Shown here: positions 33,184 to 44,988 of the stretch, in pieces
Numbering within the stretch: the stretch's first letter is position 1
Layout of the letters: every line of letters starts with the position of its first letter
Assembly (NCBI GenBank): GCA_032622095.1
Contig: CP136066.1
Location: 96,183,319 to 96,247,318, forward strand
Length of the DNA: 64,000 bases
Source: Siphonodentalium dalli
Lineage: Eukaryota; Mollusca; Scaphopoda; Gadilida; Siphonodentaliidae
Direction: 5' to 3'
The notes under the pieces: model-generated
Told to the model about the DNA's origin: nothing
Seen by the model: the letters and a program-made list of their open reading frames with translations, nothing else
Databases searched by the model: none
Program-made: the position numbers and the translations under genes

Positions 33184-34210
33184 CATTTATTATTTATTTG
33201 CGCTTGAGCGCAAATATGTGTCTATTAATTTATTTGCACTTAAGCACTAATCTTTTGCGTTAAGCGTAAATAATTTCTGCTTAAGTGCAAATACCTAACA
33301 CTATGGGAGGCCATTTTCACATTTATTATTTATTTGCGCTTATGCACAAATATTTGCGCTTAAGCGTAAATCATTTGCACTTAAGCGAAAATCATTTGTG
33401 CCTTAGCGCAATTTTCACGAATCATTTGCACTTAAGCGCAAATATGTGTTTATCAATTTATTTGCGGGTAAGGCAAATCATTTGCACTTAAGCGCTAATA
33501 CCTAGCACTCCCTTATTTCCCTCTGATTGTGAATGATGGAGTCCATCTCATGGTGTATTATTATGGGGCTACTACTACTCGAAAGTGGAAGAAAACATAT
33601 TTCCATATGTATATCAACATCTCTGTCCCTGATTTCCCAAGAATTGGTGCCTCACTCACAGAACTCTAGTATATTTTATCAAAGGGACATCTCCTGCACA
33701 GATATATACCATTTCCGTGGCCATAAAAGTGGAATTAGGGGTTACTGGCGGCTTGCTTCCCTCATATGATGTACTTATTGACTTGAAATAGGGGAAAAAA
33801 CCCTATTTTCATATTATCAGCATCCTTGTCCCCAAGAATTTGTGTCTCCATCCCAGAGATCTAGTATATTTTATAAAAGAGACATATCCTGCACAGATCT
33901 ATACCATTTCCATGGTAATAAAAGGGATCGAGGGGTTACTGGGGGATTGCTTCCCTCATATGGTGGGCCTATATAGACTTGAGTGATGTGTTTAGGCCTG
34001 TGTCATTTAAAATTAATTCAGGGGGATCAATGCATGTCAATTTTTATTTCCACTTAAGCGCAAATTATTTCCGCTTAAGTGTAAATGACTTGTGCTTAAG
34101 CGCAAATGATTTATGCTTAACTGTAAATATTTGCGCTTAAGCGCAAATGATAGAGGTTATTTGCACTTAAGCGTAAATAAATAAATAATAAATGTGAAAA
34201 GGGCCTCCCA
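33168..34210. mobile_element. MITE with TA duplication and self-complementary internal repeats
   Basis: Terminal inverted repeats TTGGAGGCCCTTTT and TGGGAGGCCCTTTT, continuing through ACATTTATTATTTATTTGCG, lie at 33168 and, inverted, at 34210. TA flanks both ends (33166-33167 and 34211-34212). The internal flanks carry many copies of TTTGCGCTTAAGCGCAAAT and variants (33200-33500 and 34050-34190), each its own reverse complement. An extra copy of the terminal repeat lies inside at about 33303. The middle is non-coding. It sits at the end of the P-like transposase sequence. Confidence 0.82.
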
Positions 34211-34212
34211 TA

Positions 34213-35235
34213 CAGAATCAATCCAATAGTATTCATTGATATACAACTCTGTAGCCAGGGGCGGTGGAAGCTGCAAAAAGGTGGGGGTAACTTTTTTTTG
34301 GGAGCCAATTAAACAATAAAATTAATATCAAGGTAGGCCTAATGGCCTGGCTATATATACACACAAAGAAATATACCAGTATGAATTCAGCTTTGTGATA
34401 ATCTTCAAAACATGGATAGTTCTGAATCCAGAGTCATGTGTGGTGTCAATAAACCCAAAAGTATACCGGGTACTATATAGCCTAACTTTGAAGTTTTCAG
34501 TTCATACATATATCATGAACTTTCTCGCTTAATTTATACAACTTGATTCTCAGACAACCAGTTGGAAAAAATACCTTTCTGTTGTTTACACGTAACGGGT
34601 AAAACAAATTCGGGAACATTTGACATTTGTCCCCTTCCCCAACTCCACCATCCCCGTTTGCAGCTGCCCGAGTCTTGATAATACTATATAAACTGGATTG
34701 TAAAGCTGTATACATAGATAGAACCGCATGAGTGTCTGGATTTTGACGTAATTATCGCACGAGATTTGTTGGCGGAGCGATACCTCATAAGAGTATTGGA
34801 GCTGTATACATTAATTATACAAAGTATTTGATAAGTGTAATACCTATGAAAACCTACCCGCAGTCCTACCCATATTATGACATATATCTGTTGGCTTTTG
34901 ATATATGTTGTTGATAATAACTGTCCATTGACATTCTGACATTTATGTTCAAGAAAAATTACTTAATTCATAGTACTGAAGAAACAATTAACATGAATCA
35001 TGCAAAACTTCTCATACTCTGATAGAATAGGCAAGTTCTTGATGTTAGTGATGATGAACATGTAGGAAGTATGATTCATAATTATGGATCGAGTTTGATT
35101 TTGTAAAGGTCATCTACTGCTATTTGATTCAAATTATGACTTGTTAAACTAAATTTGCTTTCATTTTGTATTACATATTATGTTTTTCATTTGGTTTACG
35201 TAATTTCATTTTCGTGAAATTTGTTGCTATATACA
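34213..35235. other. Non-coding DNA
   Basis: No gene is supported. A CCAGGGGCGGTGGAAGC stretch near 34257 resembles old retroposon sequence seen widely in invertebrates but is too short to assign. Confidence 0.35.
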
Positions 35236-35501
35236 TTAAATGTACTCAATCCGATCAGACGCTCCTCAATTACTATTCATTTGACTTCGGGGGTAAAAAC
35301 TTAATTGATTTTTGAAGTTTGTTATTTCTCGAGATGTGTACTAATAATTGGCCCAGAAACACGTGGTCAAATGGACAAATTGCGGATGAAGATGGATAAC
35401 TCTAAAATCAAGTGGTTCCTCAACTCGAATCAAATATTTGTTACCCCCGAAGCCAAGGAAACAGTAATTTAGGAACGTTAAATCGGATTGAGTACCTTTA
35501 A
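35236..35501. mobile_element. TTAA-flanked MITE
   Basis: TTAA at 35236-35239 and 35498-35501 encloses imperfect inverted repeats of about 60 bp. They begin ATGTACTCAATCCGAT on the left and AGGTACTCAATCCGAT on the right (reverse complement), and reach CTTCGGGGGTAA on both arms. A TTAA target fits piggyBac or Kolobok-type transposition. No ORF. Confidence 0.8.
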
Positions 35502-38037
35502 CATATATGTGAGCTTCATAATCATAGGTGTAGACCTACCATAATGTAACCCAATCATTTCATTTTCAAGTATGCAGTTATATAACTACAATTTATATAA
35601 AAATGTTCGTGCTATTGTGGATATTCCAAACATGGAGATGAAACTAATGGTTTGAAAACTATTATTAAACCATGAATTACCAAAAGAAAATTACAATATA
35701 TTTACACCGCTGGAAGGCTGTTCAGATTCGGTGGTGGATTATGCGTCTTATTATATTAGGCCTATACAATATAGGCCTACTGCAGGTACGCAAAGTCACA
35801 ACATGATATCAGTGTCAGCTTGAAAATTTAAAAGTTACCTATCGTTTATTCTCCGAACATCGCCTTATTACAATAATAATTGCCTTCAGGAACCTGTGAT
35901 AATGTGAATTGGCAATGACACAATCAGACATGCATAACCTGATCCCAGTGAATGAGTGATGCCCAGGTATCTGACTGTAGGTGCATGATGCAGACCGTGT
36001 TTCCAACTTCCAAGGTAAATATAAACGCAACAATTGAAAAAAAGAACTGAAGAATGTGATCAATACATGTAAGTATGCATAATAGTAATTCTCGCCCCGG
36101 TCATACATATCCCAGTCGGATAATCCGACAACACCAGTTCAGACACAGACTAAATTCAATAATCGAACCTCCGCCACTGGCCAGTGTAAGTTGTAACTTG
36201 TGTTCAGCATTGTAAGACAGTAAACTATAAACATCCCTATGTTAATAATTGATTGTCGTGATGTGGGCTAAATGTAATGTAAGTACCCTTGACTTAGTGT
36301 GAATTTCGTGTGGGAAGACTGCGATTGACGCACAGTTCTCAGTTTCATTCGGAAATAACATATTATTTTAGATCGAAAACAAGTGAAATCTCATTGTTTC
36401 TGAGGACGCCATCGCGTGTCTGGACCGCTGGCCGCTAGGTGGTCGGCATCCGTTGTCATTACATGCGACGTGACGTAACGTGACGTAATTTTTCGTAACA
36501 ATTTGGCGGCGCCCAGAAAGTTATTGGCGAATGCATTCGAATTTCTCCGTTTTGGTTTTCGTGCTGCATTTGATTGGTATAAAATTGGCATAAATTGTTC
36601 GTGAAACCTCCAGACTTCTGAAGTTGAAAAGTGAAACTCAGTCTCTCAGTGGAAAGAAATTGAATGATTGATAATTTGATGAATCTGTGACTGTGTCTGT
36701 GAACAAATCCAAAATAAATATGAAAATGAAGGTCACTGGTCTGTGGACCAGTGTGGTCACGGTGGTTTGACTTGTTCTGTTAAATTTTAAGTCTGTTTTC
36801 AACTGGACTGGTTGGTGTTGCAAACGGGGAATTGTGCCTTCTGCTTCTCCAAATTTAATAGCTGACATGGTCATGTCAAGGAAATCAGAAAATGGACATT
36901 TTAAAGCTGACTGATTTAGTTATTAGTTTTCACTGACTCCAGGCTCAGCCTCACTCACTCACTGTGACTCGGGTCACCTATATTAAAAATCGTGTCGCAG
37001 AAGAAAAAATCTATCTTTAACGTAAATTGATGCTGTCACTGTAATTCCGTTGTAAGAGATCAAGGGTACATGCAGATCAGTATGGATTCAGCCGGGGAAT
37101 ATTTTTTTGTGAAAATATTTTTTGTATATATACACGGGAAACTCCTTGATATGATGACTATAATGATGTTGTCCAGTGTTATATATACATATACATGTAG
37201 ACCGACATCTCCGTGCTATGAGAAATATTGTAATTATTTTGTGCTAAGTTGCCAAAGCAGGGTCAGATCGGTAGGGCCCGGCACCAAAATTAACAAAGAT
37301 GTGTTTGTCTCAACTTTATTCCATTCTTATAACGAACCAAAGCCGGACGCTTTGGGTCGTATATAGACTATATCTGAGTTTGTGACGTCATCAATTATTA
37401 TCTAATACGACACTGCTGTTTTTAATTTTAGCGAGCATTTTTGTCGCACAGTAGATCGGTGGGCTTAAAGCATTAATGTCGTAATCGGAAATAAACGTGT
37501 GTTTTTTTTCAATTTCCGGCGTTCCAAAATGATGGGAGTTACTATCGGAATTATACACAGTTCATTCGTAGCGGCGGTTTACATTTTATTGAGAACATAA
37601 TTATGACATATAAAGTCTGTCAAATATTTGCATTGGAGTGGCCTAAAATATAAATTGTGAAATGGGAAAATCTCAATCACTCTGGCAGGGCGGGAGACAA
37701 TACTGGAATCGAAATCGAAATTCGTGATGCATGCAAACGTTCTTATATCGCATTTAAATTATCCTAATATTACATAGTACATACCTGAATCTGATAATCC
37801 TTAGATATCCTTCTATTTTCATGTCCCGTCCCGCTACCTCAATGCGTTCAAGATATACTCTACAATTGTCGATAAATGTCAGAGGCCTGTTAAGGGCCAT
37901 AACTCCATGAATCAAGCACGGACAAAATTCCCAATGCCTTAACGGCCGTATATTGTTGAATTTGTACACAGTCCGAAAATGTCAGCGTTCTACATTTAGC
38001 GGTTCCTGAGATATAAGGGTACAAATTTACTTGGAAT
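35502..38037. other. Non-coding DNA; CpG-rich patch with TGACGTAA motifs
   Basis: A locally GC/CpG-rich patch at 36400-36540 contains TGACGTAA at 36471 and 36481 plus a further TGACG half site, resembling CREB/ATF sites and possibly a promoter. No adjoining exon was identified. Confidence 0.35.
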
Positions 38038-38497
38038 AATAATAATAATAATAGAGATCAATCCAAAAAAATCGTAAAAGGGCGATAACTCCGTAATGAA
38101 ACGTTGGGCCGAAATACGGACACTTTTATTTTCAGTAGCTCTTAGGTGCCTACATTACCTAGACATTTCGCGTTTCTGCTACCATTATTTTTCTCACTAT
38201 TTCCAATTAAGCGGAAAACGGCCCAACAGAAATACAATATACTCCCATATTAAAATATGGAAGTATAATAATAATAATAATAGAGAAATTAAAAAAAAAT
38301 CGTAAAAGTGCGATAACATCGTAATGAAAAGTTGGATCGAAATACGGACACTTTTATTTTCAGTAGCTCTCGTGTGCCTACATTCCCTAGAAATTTCGCG
38401 TTTCTGTTGCCATTATTTTTCTCACTATTTCCAATTAAGCAGAAAACGGCCCAACAGAAATACAATATACTCCCATATTAAAATATGAAAGTATAAT
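38038..38497. repeat. Tandem duplication of a 229-bp unit
   Basis: An ATA(n)-tagged unit (TAGAGA at 38052, again at 38281) carries AATCGTAAAAGGGCGATAAC, GAAATACGGACACTTTTATT and AATTAAGCGGAAAACGGCCC in the same order. The two copies are about 93 percent alike by eye. Confidence 0.88.
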
Positions 38498-39840
38498 TAG
38501 ACATATATGTTTCTATTGATACAGGCATTATCCACGCCAATGGCTCATAATTATGTTTTAAAGGAACTACCTAACGTCAAAAAGTGTCTACTATTTATGA
38601 TAAAATCTGAATTTCCATTAAATGTATCTGAATGAGAGCAAGCTATGGTCGCTATCACATTGAGGGAACATTCCGCTTTACGAAATGTTTTGAATAGTGG
38701 ATAGCATCATTCAACTGGGAGATAGATTCATCTGAGGGAAGAACCGCATGGTCTGGTTTGGCGATACCACGGGGGTGCCCTTCTCTACTATATAACTCTA
38801 ATTGATGCTACAGCCATGTTTGATTAAGCCTTATTTTGACACCGATGCGAGGTGCCTCATCGTGACAGCCACAATACGATCAAATATCCAAAGCTTTATT
38901 TTCCAACTGTGGCAGAGTAGTTGATCAATACTGCATGGTTCTGTAGAGACCATACTGTGCGAAAGGAAATAACATACTATTTAATATGAATTTAATTGTT
39001 ATCAAAAGTCTGCATAGTACATACATGCATCTGATAATCCATATCTATCCTATTTTCTTGAATAGAATTAAAACACATATTTATGAACAAAGCAGAAGAT
39101 ACATTCAGGTTATCGCGAATTCGGTCGATGGCGAAAGCAACATGATGACGTTGTTCGTCGAGTTTCGTTGAAATCTACATGATGACATTGTATTATGAAT
39201 GAAATGAACACGATGAAATCGACAAGCTTCTTCGTATAGTACACATATCAATCTGATTGCTTACAGCATCAATACTATAATGGTTGAGTTCAGTAAAATA
39301 CTCCCCTCTCGACAACAACCAACAGTCTTGACTTTTGAATAATTTCAGTTTGATGTTGGGAGTTTATATTCTATAATAATTTGTACAAAAGGCACGGCTT
39401 TTAAAGTTAAATTTTAACGTTTTTTTTTTAGGCTTTAAGTCCGCGTGGTGAGATCGTAGTCTCTTTGCATTGTGAATCTCTTATTTCTCACTTGCCCCGA
39501 TGTATGATTGACCTAATTTTTACACGAAATTGCTAGCTTTTGGATCCTCTCTTTCGATGAACCCTTGTTAATGTCCGGAGTGAAATTAATCATAATCATA
39601 CCACGATATAAGGCCTAAGTGAATCTTATTTGATGGGTATAGGCATCTGTGAAGTTATTTTTACAAGATTAAAAAAGGCACAGATATATCCTAGCTTATG
39701 CATGTGGAATAGCTGTGGTTCGTTAATTACGCTAGCGTGTGGTCATATTATGTATTAGGCCCTCCCAATCCCATGAATGGCGAAACATGCAAACATTTAT
39801 CAGTTTATTGATGGGCGTGGCGTGGGTTGTCCATACGTAC
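38498..39840. other. Non-coding DNA upstream of the NPC2-like gene
   Basis: No domain, exon pair or repeat array was recognised. Confidence 0.4.
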
Positions 39841-39975
39841 CGACGTAATCATATTAGCATACCACACGACCACGTGGCTCGATTGGATGCATAATATCAT
39901 ACCACACGACAGCGTGGCTCGTATTATCTGGAGAACACACCGAGTGGACTGAATCTCTACACGCGAACAGCCACG
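39841..39975 (+). promoter_or_regulatory. Probable promoter and 5' leader of the NPC2-like gene
   Basis: A perfect E-box CACGTG lies at 39871-39876 and an ATTGG (inverted CCAAT) at 39882-39886, about 100 bp before the start codon. The phrase ACCACACGAC..CGTGGCTCG is repeated at 39861 and 39901. CACGTG is the core of the CLEAR motif bound by TFEB-class factors at lysosomal genes, so a lysosomal-network site is a reasonable inference. Confidence 0.4.
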
Positions 39976-40048
39976 ATGTGGACGATCTTACTAACGTTGT
40001 CGCTAGCCACGTTGATTGGTGGAACATTTGTTTCATTTATGGACTGTG
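39976..40048 (+). CDS. NPC2: NPC2-like sterol carrier, exon 1 (signal peptide)
   Basis: ATG at 39976 opens MWTILLTLSLATLIGG, a clear signal peptide, then TFVSFMDCG. The exon ends in G|GTACGTAT after the DC codons (phase 1). In NPC2 proteins the mature chain starts close to F-x-DCG, whose Cys pairs with one near the C-terminus. NPC2 is a soluble lysosomal ML-domain protein that binds cholesterol and hands it to NPC1. The exon joins in frame to 43727-43834. The gene is too finely split to show as a long ORF. The identification rests on the joined motif set. Confidence 0.75.
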
Positions 40049-41441
40049 GTACGTATACTCCGACGTTGCGGCATAGTACGTGTATGATATTAGCCCTATC
40101 GTAGCCCAGTGTTCGTGTTTTAGAATGTTCGGTAACTAGAGAGACGCCCTCTAATTACGTCTCCGATTATTTTGATAACGTCACGCAAGACCTTCGCGGT
40201 GGGTGGATATACTTGTGTAAAAATCATAAGTCTGTAAAAGCTTCATAATAAATAACAATGTGAAAACTTGTACTTATGTTTATTATTGAAATAACGAAAT
40301 TTCGCATATGGAAACCATTGGTATGTAAATATTAAAATGCCATTCATAGTAGAAAAAGATTCGCCGATGGCAATTGAAATCCAAATGTATTCCTTGAATA
40401 GTTTGTGTTTTATACGGAACATTTTTCAATACTCTGATCTTTGCTATTATATACCGTCAAGATGTTATTTACTTTGAATCCACTGTTATGCGAATAAACT
40501 GTCACATAAATGTTCAGATATACCAATTGTCACGACATCGCATTATCCACGAATTATTTATAATGATAATATAAGAACAAATTCAATGTTTGTTCAACTT
40601 TTCTTGACGATAACGAATTTATATTGAGACTTTTATTTCTATAGTCTACGTATATCTAGATATGTGATTCACTTTTATTTTCTGTATTGGTGAGATTCCT
40701 TCCATTCAATAAGCCTTATTACTGGTTCGCGATTTTCAAGATGGCCGATGGTTCCATATGGTCCGATTCCTAGCTTTTTATCCAACCCACCGGTAAAAGC
40801 CGGTAAAAGGTCAAAGTTGAGAAGTAGCATCCATTTGTAAACATTCGACAGCTGAGTGCGAGAATTTTTTATCAACATTTTATGGCTTAATTTCATTTAT
40901 TCTGAGTGCAACTACGTGTTTAAGAATTGTTTTGTGGCCATGTCATCCATAGAGTTAGGATCTGGTGACGATGCAGAATTTCAGACGCCCTTTTTTGTCA
41001 ACGAACTTCCCATAAGTTACTGATAAATAGCGAGTTCTTGCGTTAAAAAAATAACTAAAAAACATACGTGATACATCCAATCCATCTACTGCGCGAAACC
41101 TACGTATTGTATGTATCCAGGGTGAGTGTTTAATTAGTTTTATAAAGTTCTCGCACCTGCGATTCGGTAACGACCTGTTGCCATTTTATTTTGGGAATTC
41201 CCAGACTGGAGTCATATGCTAAAAATAGATGCTACTTGTTAACTTTGACCTCCGGAGACCAAATGGCGGATTCACCGCGAGTAAGTGATATCAGTTATTG
41301 GTTATAGCACATAGCATGCGTCAGTTCATTGGTTGGTGGCGTAACAGACAACTTCAATGCAGAATCCAAGTTGTATTATAAGCCGATAGCAATGACAAAC
41401 ACTGCTTCGTGATAAGTTATATTTAAATAGCGAGATCGAAG

Positions 41442-41785
41442 GTCAATGACATTTTGAAACTTTTCGCACGATATCGAAACACAACAAATGTTATAATGCA
41501 GAACACAGGCGACAAATTCATAATGCATTATACTCATCACAATCTAGTAAACCTCATCTTCGAGTTTTTATCTGTCGATGATATTTATTACTGATTAATG
41601 TGTTATTTTTTATAATTACAAACATTCTCACAAACTTTACTACACCAGACATCCACTCCATATTTGGAAAAGATTTATTTCGCCATCTTGGGAAAACCGC
41701 ATCGTCCTAGAAAATGAAACGTGGGGCACATATCTAGAGACGTAAACCTGGTAGGATTTCCGTCGACTCCTCAAAGAGATTGGAG
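41442..41785. repeat. Diverged direct repeat in intron 1, left copy
   Basis: It matches 42725-43070 with many substitutions (roughly 70-75 percent by eye). Shared landmarks are GAACACAGGCGA, ATACTCATCACAAT, CATCTTCGAGT, TCTCACAAAC and CATCCACTCCATAT. A 30-codon frame (N-T-G-D to a stop) is open in both copies with mostly conservative changes. Confidence 0.75.
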
Positions 41786-42300
41786 GAAACACTGGTTCAA
41801 TTCTATATCCAGCCAAATGTTTCGCGTCATAGGACTAATCCCACACAAGCCCCAATTCGATGGCTTCATAACTCAATTGAATTCGATTAATCTCTTAAAG
41901 GTATAGTCCCGTTATTTTAAAGTGACATAACATTTGCCGATTTTGTTTGGAGTCAAGTGACTTTCTCTACTGTGAACCATCGTCAATTCAATTGAGAGGC
42001 TCATCGTCCATAGATGTGCAAGTCCAACACTGTATTCATTCTTTACGACCCGACTGTAATATTTGCCATTTTAGTTATAAAACCAAAACGTCACGTCTAT
42101 ATTTAGATGCATGTTCTTGGTTCGATTTCAGAATGAAAGCCGACTACCACAAAGATGAATTCATTGTGAAAGTAACCCTATAAGTAAAAGTAAATCTATA
42201 AGTAAAAGTCATTCTCTAAATCCCACCTGAAAATAACCAGACAACATGGCGCGAACCCTTTCACGACGGGAGCTGTGCTGGTGCAGCATCAAAGATCATG

Positions 42301-42352
42301 TGCCAGTGCATTCTCATATATGTATATACATGTATAAGAGAATGCACTGGCT
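42301..42352. repeat. 52-bp near-perfect palindrome
   Basis: GCCAGTGCATTCTC is followed by an alternating AT/GT centre and then its reverse complement GAGAATGCACTGGC. The centre is itself nearly self-complementary, with a 2-nt bulge. It could form a cruciform or an RNA hairpin. Confidence 0.85.
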
Positions 42353-42383
42353 TACAAGGTCAATGTGACATTATAAATACATG

Positions 42384-43252
42384 CATGCTCAATGACTCGG
42401 CCATTTTCACTTCGCATGGAAATAACCTCTTCCACAAATAGACACCATATCTGCCGGACTATTTCAATCACGTGATTATTTACATATCCTACCGGGACTG
42501 CGGAAACTCGTCTGTTAAACTTGAATTAAATCTTGCTATTTATCACTATTTATCACATTTAATGCAGTATCAAGTTGATTAAATCCAGACTGGAGCTGAT
42601 TTCGTAGTTCCAGTCAGGTTTCAACCAGACTGTGCATTATCAAGTTAGGTACAGCCAACAGCCCAGTCTCTTTGACAAGCCGACGAAAATTCTATATGGG
42701 ATGTGCGTCTCTAGATCTGAGATCTGAGGTCAATGACGAGTTGACAATTTCCCACGCATTGTCAAACTCAACTATTATTGGGAATCTGAACACAGGCGAT
42801 ATATCCATAATTCATTTTACTCATCACAATGTAGGAGACATCATCTTCGAGTATTTATCAGTCAGCGATATTCGTGACTGAATATTCTTTCGCGTTTTGT
42901 ATTTATAACTATTTCTAAATACTACGATTCTCACAAACAGTTACTGTGCCAGGAATGCACTCCATATTTTTGGAAACGGTTTATTGCGTCATTGTGGGAA
43001 TGCCGCGTCGTCGTACAAATGAAATATAATATAACACTTCTGGATATTCGTCGACTTTTCAAAGAGATGCCAACAGTCATGACAGTGAATAAATTATAAT
43101 TATGCTTCATTCACATTAATGCTGCGTCAACAAGTCAAGGCCATTGTCTGATCGCCAGGGTCGTGTACCGTAGCAATGCGCGAATATGGTTTCTATTTAT
43201 GGAAGATGTTATTTCCGAGCGAAACGGAAAGGGCCGAGTCGTTGAGAATGAA
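42384..43252. repeat. Inverted 70-bp pair (possible MITE)
   Basis: 42384-42452 and the reverse complement of 43184-43252 match at about 80 percent, sharing GACTCGGCC, GGAAATAAC, TCTTCCA, AAATAGA and ACCATAT. The enclosed 870 bp include the right member of the 340-bp direct repeat. Confidence 0.6.
42725..43070. repeat. Diverged direct repeat in intron 1, right copy
   Basis: The partner of 41442-41785, about 1285 bp downstream. The conserved short frame ends HHNVGDIIFEYLSVSDIRD then stop at 42881. Confidence 0.75.
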
Positions 43253-43726
43253 TATACATGATACAATATAACAACTTCCGGCATCATAATTCAAGTTTCC
43301 TGAATATTTATACCGGGAAATAAAGCAAAATTGAAACTTGATTGAACTACGTAGGTGGTCCTGAATATTTCCAACCTATATAGCTTTGATAAGTTACTCG
43401 TATTTCTTTTGTAGAATGAAAACTGCTTGTTTTTTGTCCGATATTTCTCGTACAGGAAACTAATTAGAATGGAATTTACTTGCAATTGATTGTAAAAATT
43501 ATAATACACATCAACTAATTTGGTCTAATCATTATATCGAAGAACCAATATCCTATATACATCAATCAATTACAATATTTGTTTTATGCTGACTCAAGTG
43601 TGCCAAAATTGCCAAAGAGTATATATGTATGCTGTCAATGAATTATAGTTGCTTGTAACGTTGTTGGCTAACGTGTATGATAACCGAGTCAATCTCTGTA
43701 TAAGATGTTTTATACCCAATTTGTAG

Positions 43727-43834
43727 GATCCCAGGAAGGAATGATACTGGCGTTGAACGTTGACCCGTGTCCATCCGAACCGTGTCAATTCAAGAATGGA
43801 ACGATTGTTTCAATGACCGTTACGTTTCAGGCAT
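43727..43834 (+). CDS. NPC2: NPC2-like sterol carrier, exon 2
   Basis: The acceptor CCAATTTGTAG ends at 43726 and the donor GTGAGT starts at 43835. Joined to exon 1 in phase 1 it reads DCGSQEGMILALNVDPCPSE and then PCQFKNGTIVSMTVTFQA. The C-P-x-x-P-C pattern (NPC2 has a disulphide across it), the preceding V-D/N and the following G..V..TVTF strand are hallmarks of the NPC2 ML domain. About 60 residues of the usual 130 are covered by the two exons. The remaining exons, with the sterol-binding PFP segment and last Cys pairs, were not found before 64000. Confidence 0.82.
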
Positions 43835-44269
43835 GTGAGTATAATGCTCTCAGAGCATTGAGCCTAAATTTACATTAGTGAGTTTAGATTGAAAAACTTC
43901 TAACTTCACCCGCCAAGCACGACATACTATAATTCTCTGTACATGAGGCGGGGAAATAGTCATGCAGACAGCTATGTTTATTTCCAAACAAAGTCCGTGC
44001 AACATGATGCAGCGAATTCATTTCACCCAACCTTGGGTGTTTATTTCACAGTGGTTTCTGAAATGATCTGTGTGTCGACAGAGAACACATGCAGGATTTG
44101 TGTAAATGTTAGCCCAAACTACATTTCGAAGTAACGACGTCTTTGTTGTTTATTTCGAGGAATAATACCGCATCAGATGAATTCAGCCCAAATATATTGA
44201 CAGGTGTCGAGGGTCTAACTCTATACTGAGCAATAAAAAAGTAATATAATAAATACCGAGTATATTTAA

Positions 44270-44840
44270 TTTAACGCCAATGGGTCGTTTATGTGCGTTT
44301 AAGAGTGTATTTATGCCTAAAGCAAAGTGAAATAACGATTGGCCGGTATATTTTATTAGTTATCAGGGTTATCAGGGTCGTAGTTGCATAAATTTCAATA
44401 TATCTTATTTTTATGCTAAGATAATTGCGTGGTTATCTGTTATGGCTTGATCGGTATTGAGGTTAACTCAAATCCCATATATGGAAATTCCAAATATGGA
44501 AATTGACTTGCGCATGCGCAAAACAGATACAATGGTCTTACTAAAAACGAAGCAATAAACGATTGATAACAAGAAACACCGACCCAGTTAAATAACGACA
44601 TCAGATGGTAGTGTATTGCGTCTTTAAGAGTGTGTTGATGTCTAAATCATGTGATTAACTAATTAAAAATTATTTCGCCTACATATTTCGATAATTATCA
44701 GGTCCGCAGTTCGATCATGAAACAATATTTCTCACTTGTATGTTAAGACTTTAATTGCTTGGTAATTATTGAGATTGCAGTTTCCTTATATGGCAACTCC
44801 TTATTTGGAAGTTTCTTGCGCATGCGCAGAAATGATAGAA
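44270..44840. repeat. Diverged tandem dimer carrying NRF1-like palindromes
   Basis: TTTAAGAGTGT, TTATCAGG, GCAGTT/GTAGTT and CTTGCGCATGCGCA recur in order with a 308-325-bp period. TGCGCATGCGCA near 44511 and 44819 matches the NRF1 palindromic consensus. Confidence 0.7.
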
Positions 44841-44988
44841 TTCCATGAAGACGTCGCCATTTTTTTATTAGTCCAGGCAGAGAAATTTATATTGACTTGT
44901 TTCATTTATTTAATTTATAATGGCGATGTTATTTGATCAATAATAGTCAATTTTGTGTTGATAACACGATGGTAATATCAGTTCTGCA
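44693..44988 (+). repeat. 296-bp direct repeat, left copy
   Basis: Identical to 61982-62277 except for three substitutions and no indels. The left copy sits naturally inside the dimer at 44595-44840, so it is probably the source. Confidence 0.95.

Larger units (their letters stand above)
40049..43726 (+). other. Intron 1 of the NPC2-like gene, with repeats
   Basis: The intron runs from GTACGT to TTTGTAG. It holds an inverted pair near 40797-40845 and 41222-41275 (GGTCAAAGTT..AAGTAGCATC), a diverged 340-bp direct duplication, a long palindrome and an inverted 70-bp pair, each listed separately where clear. Nothing else was recognised. Confidence 0.6.
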
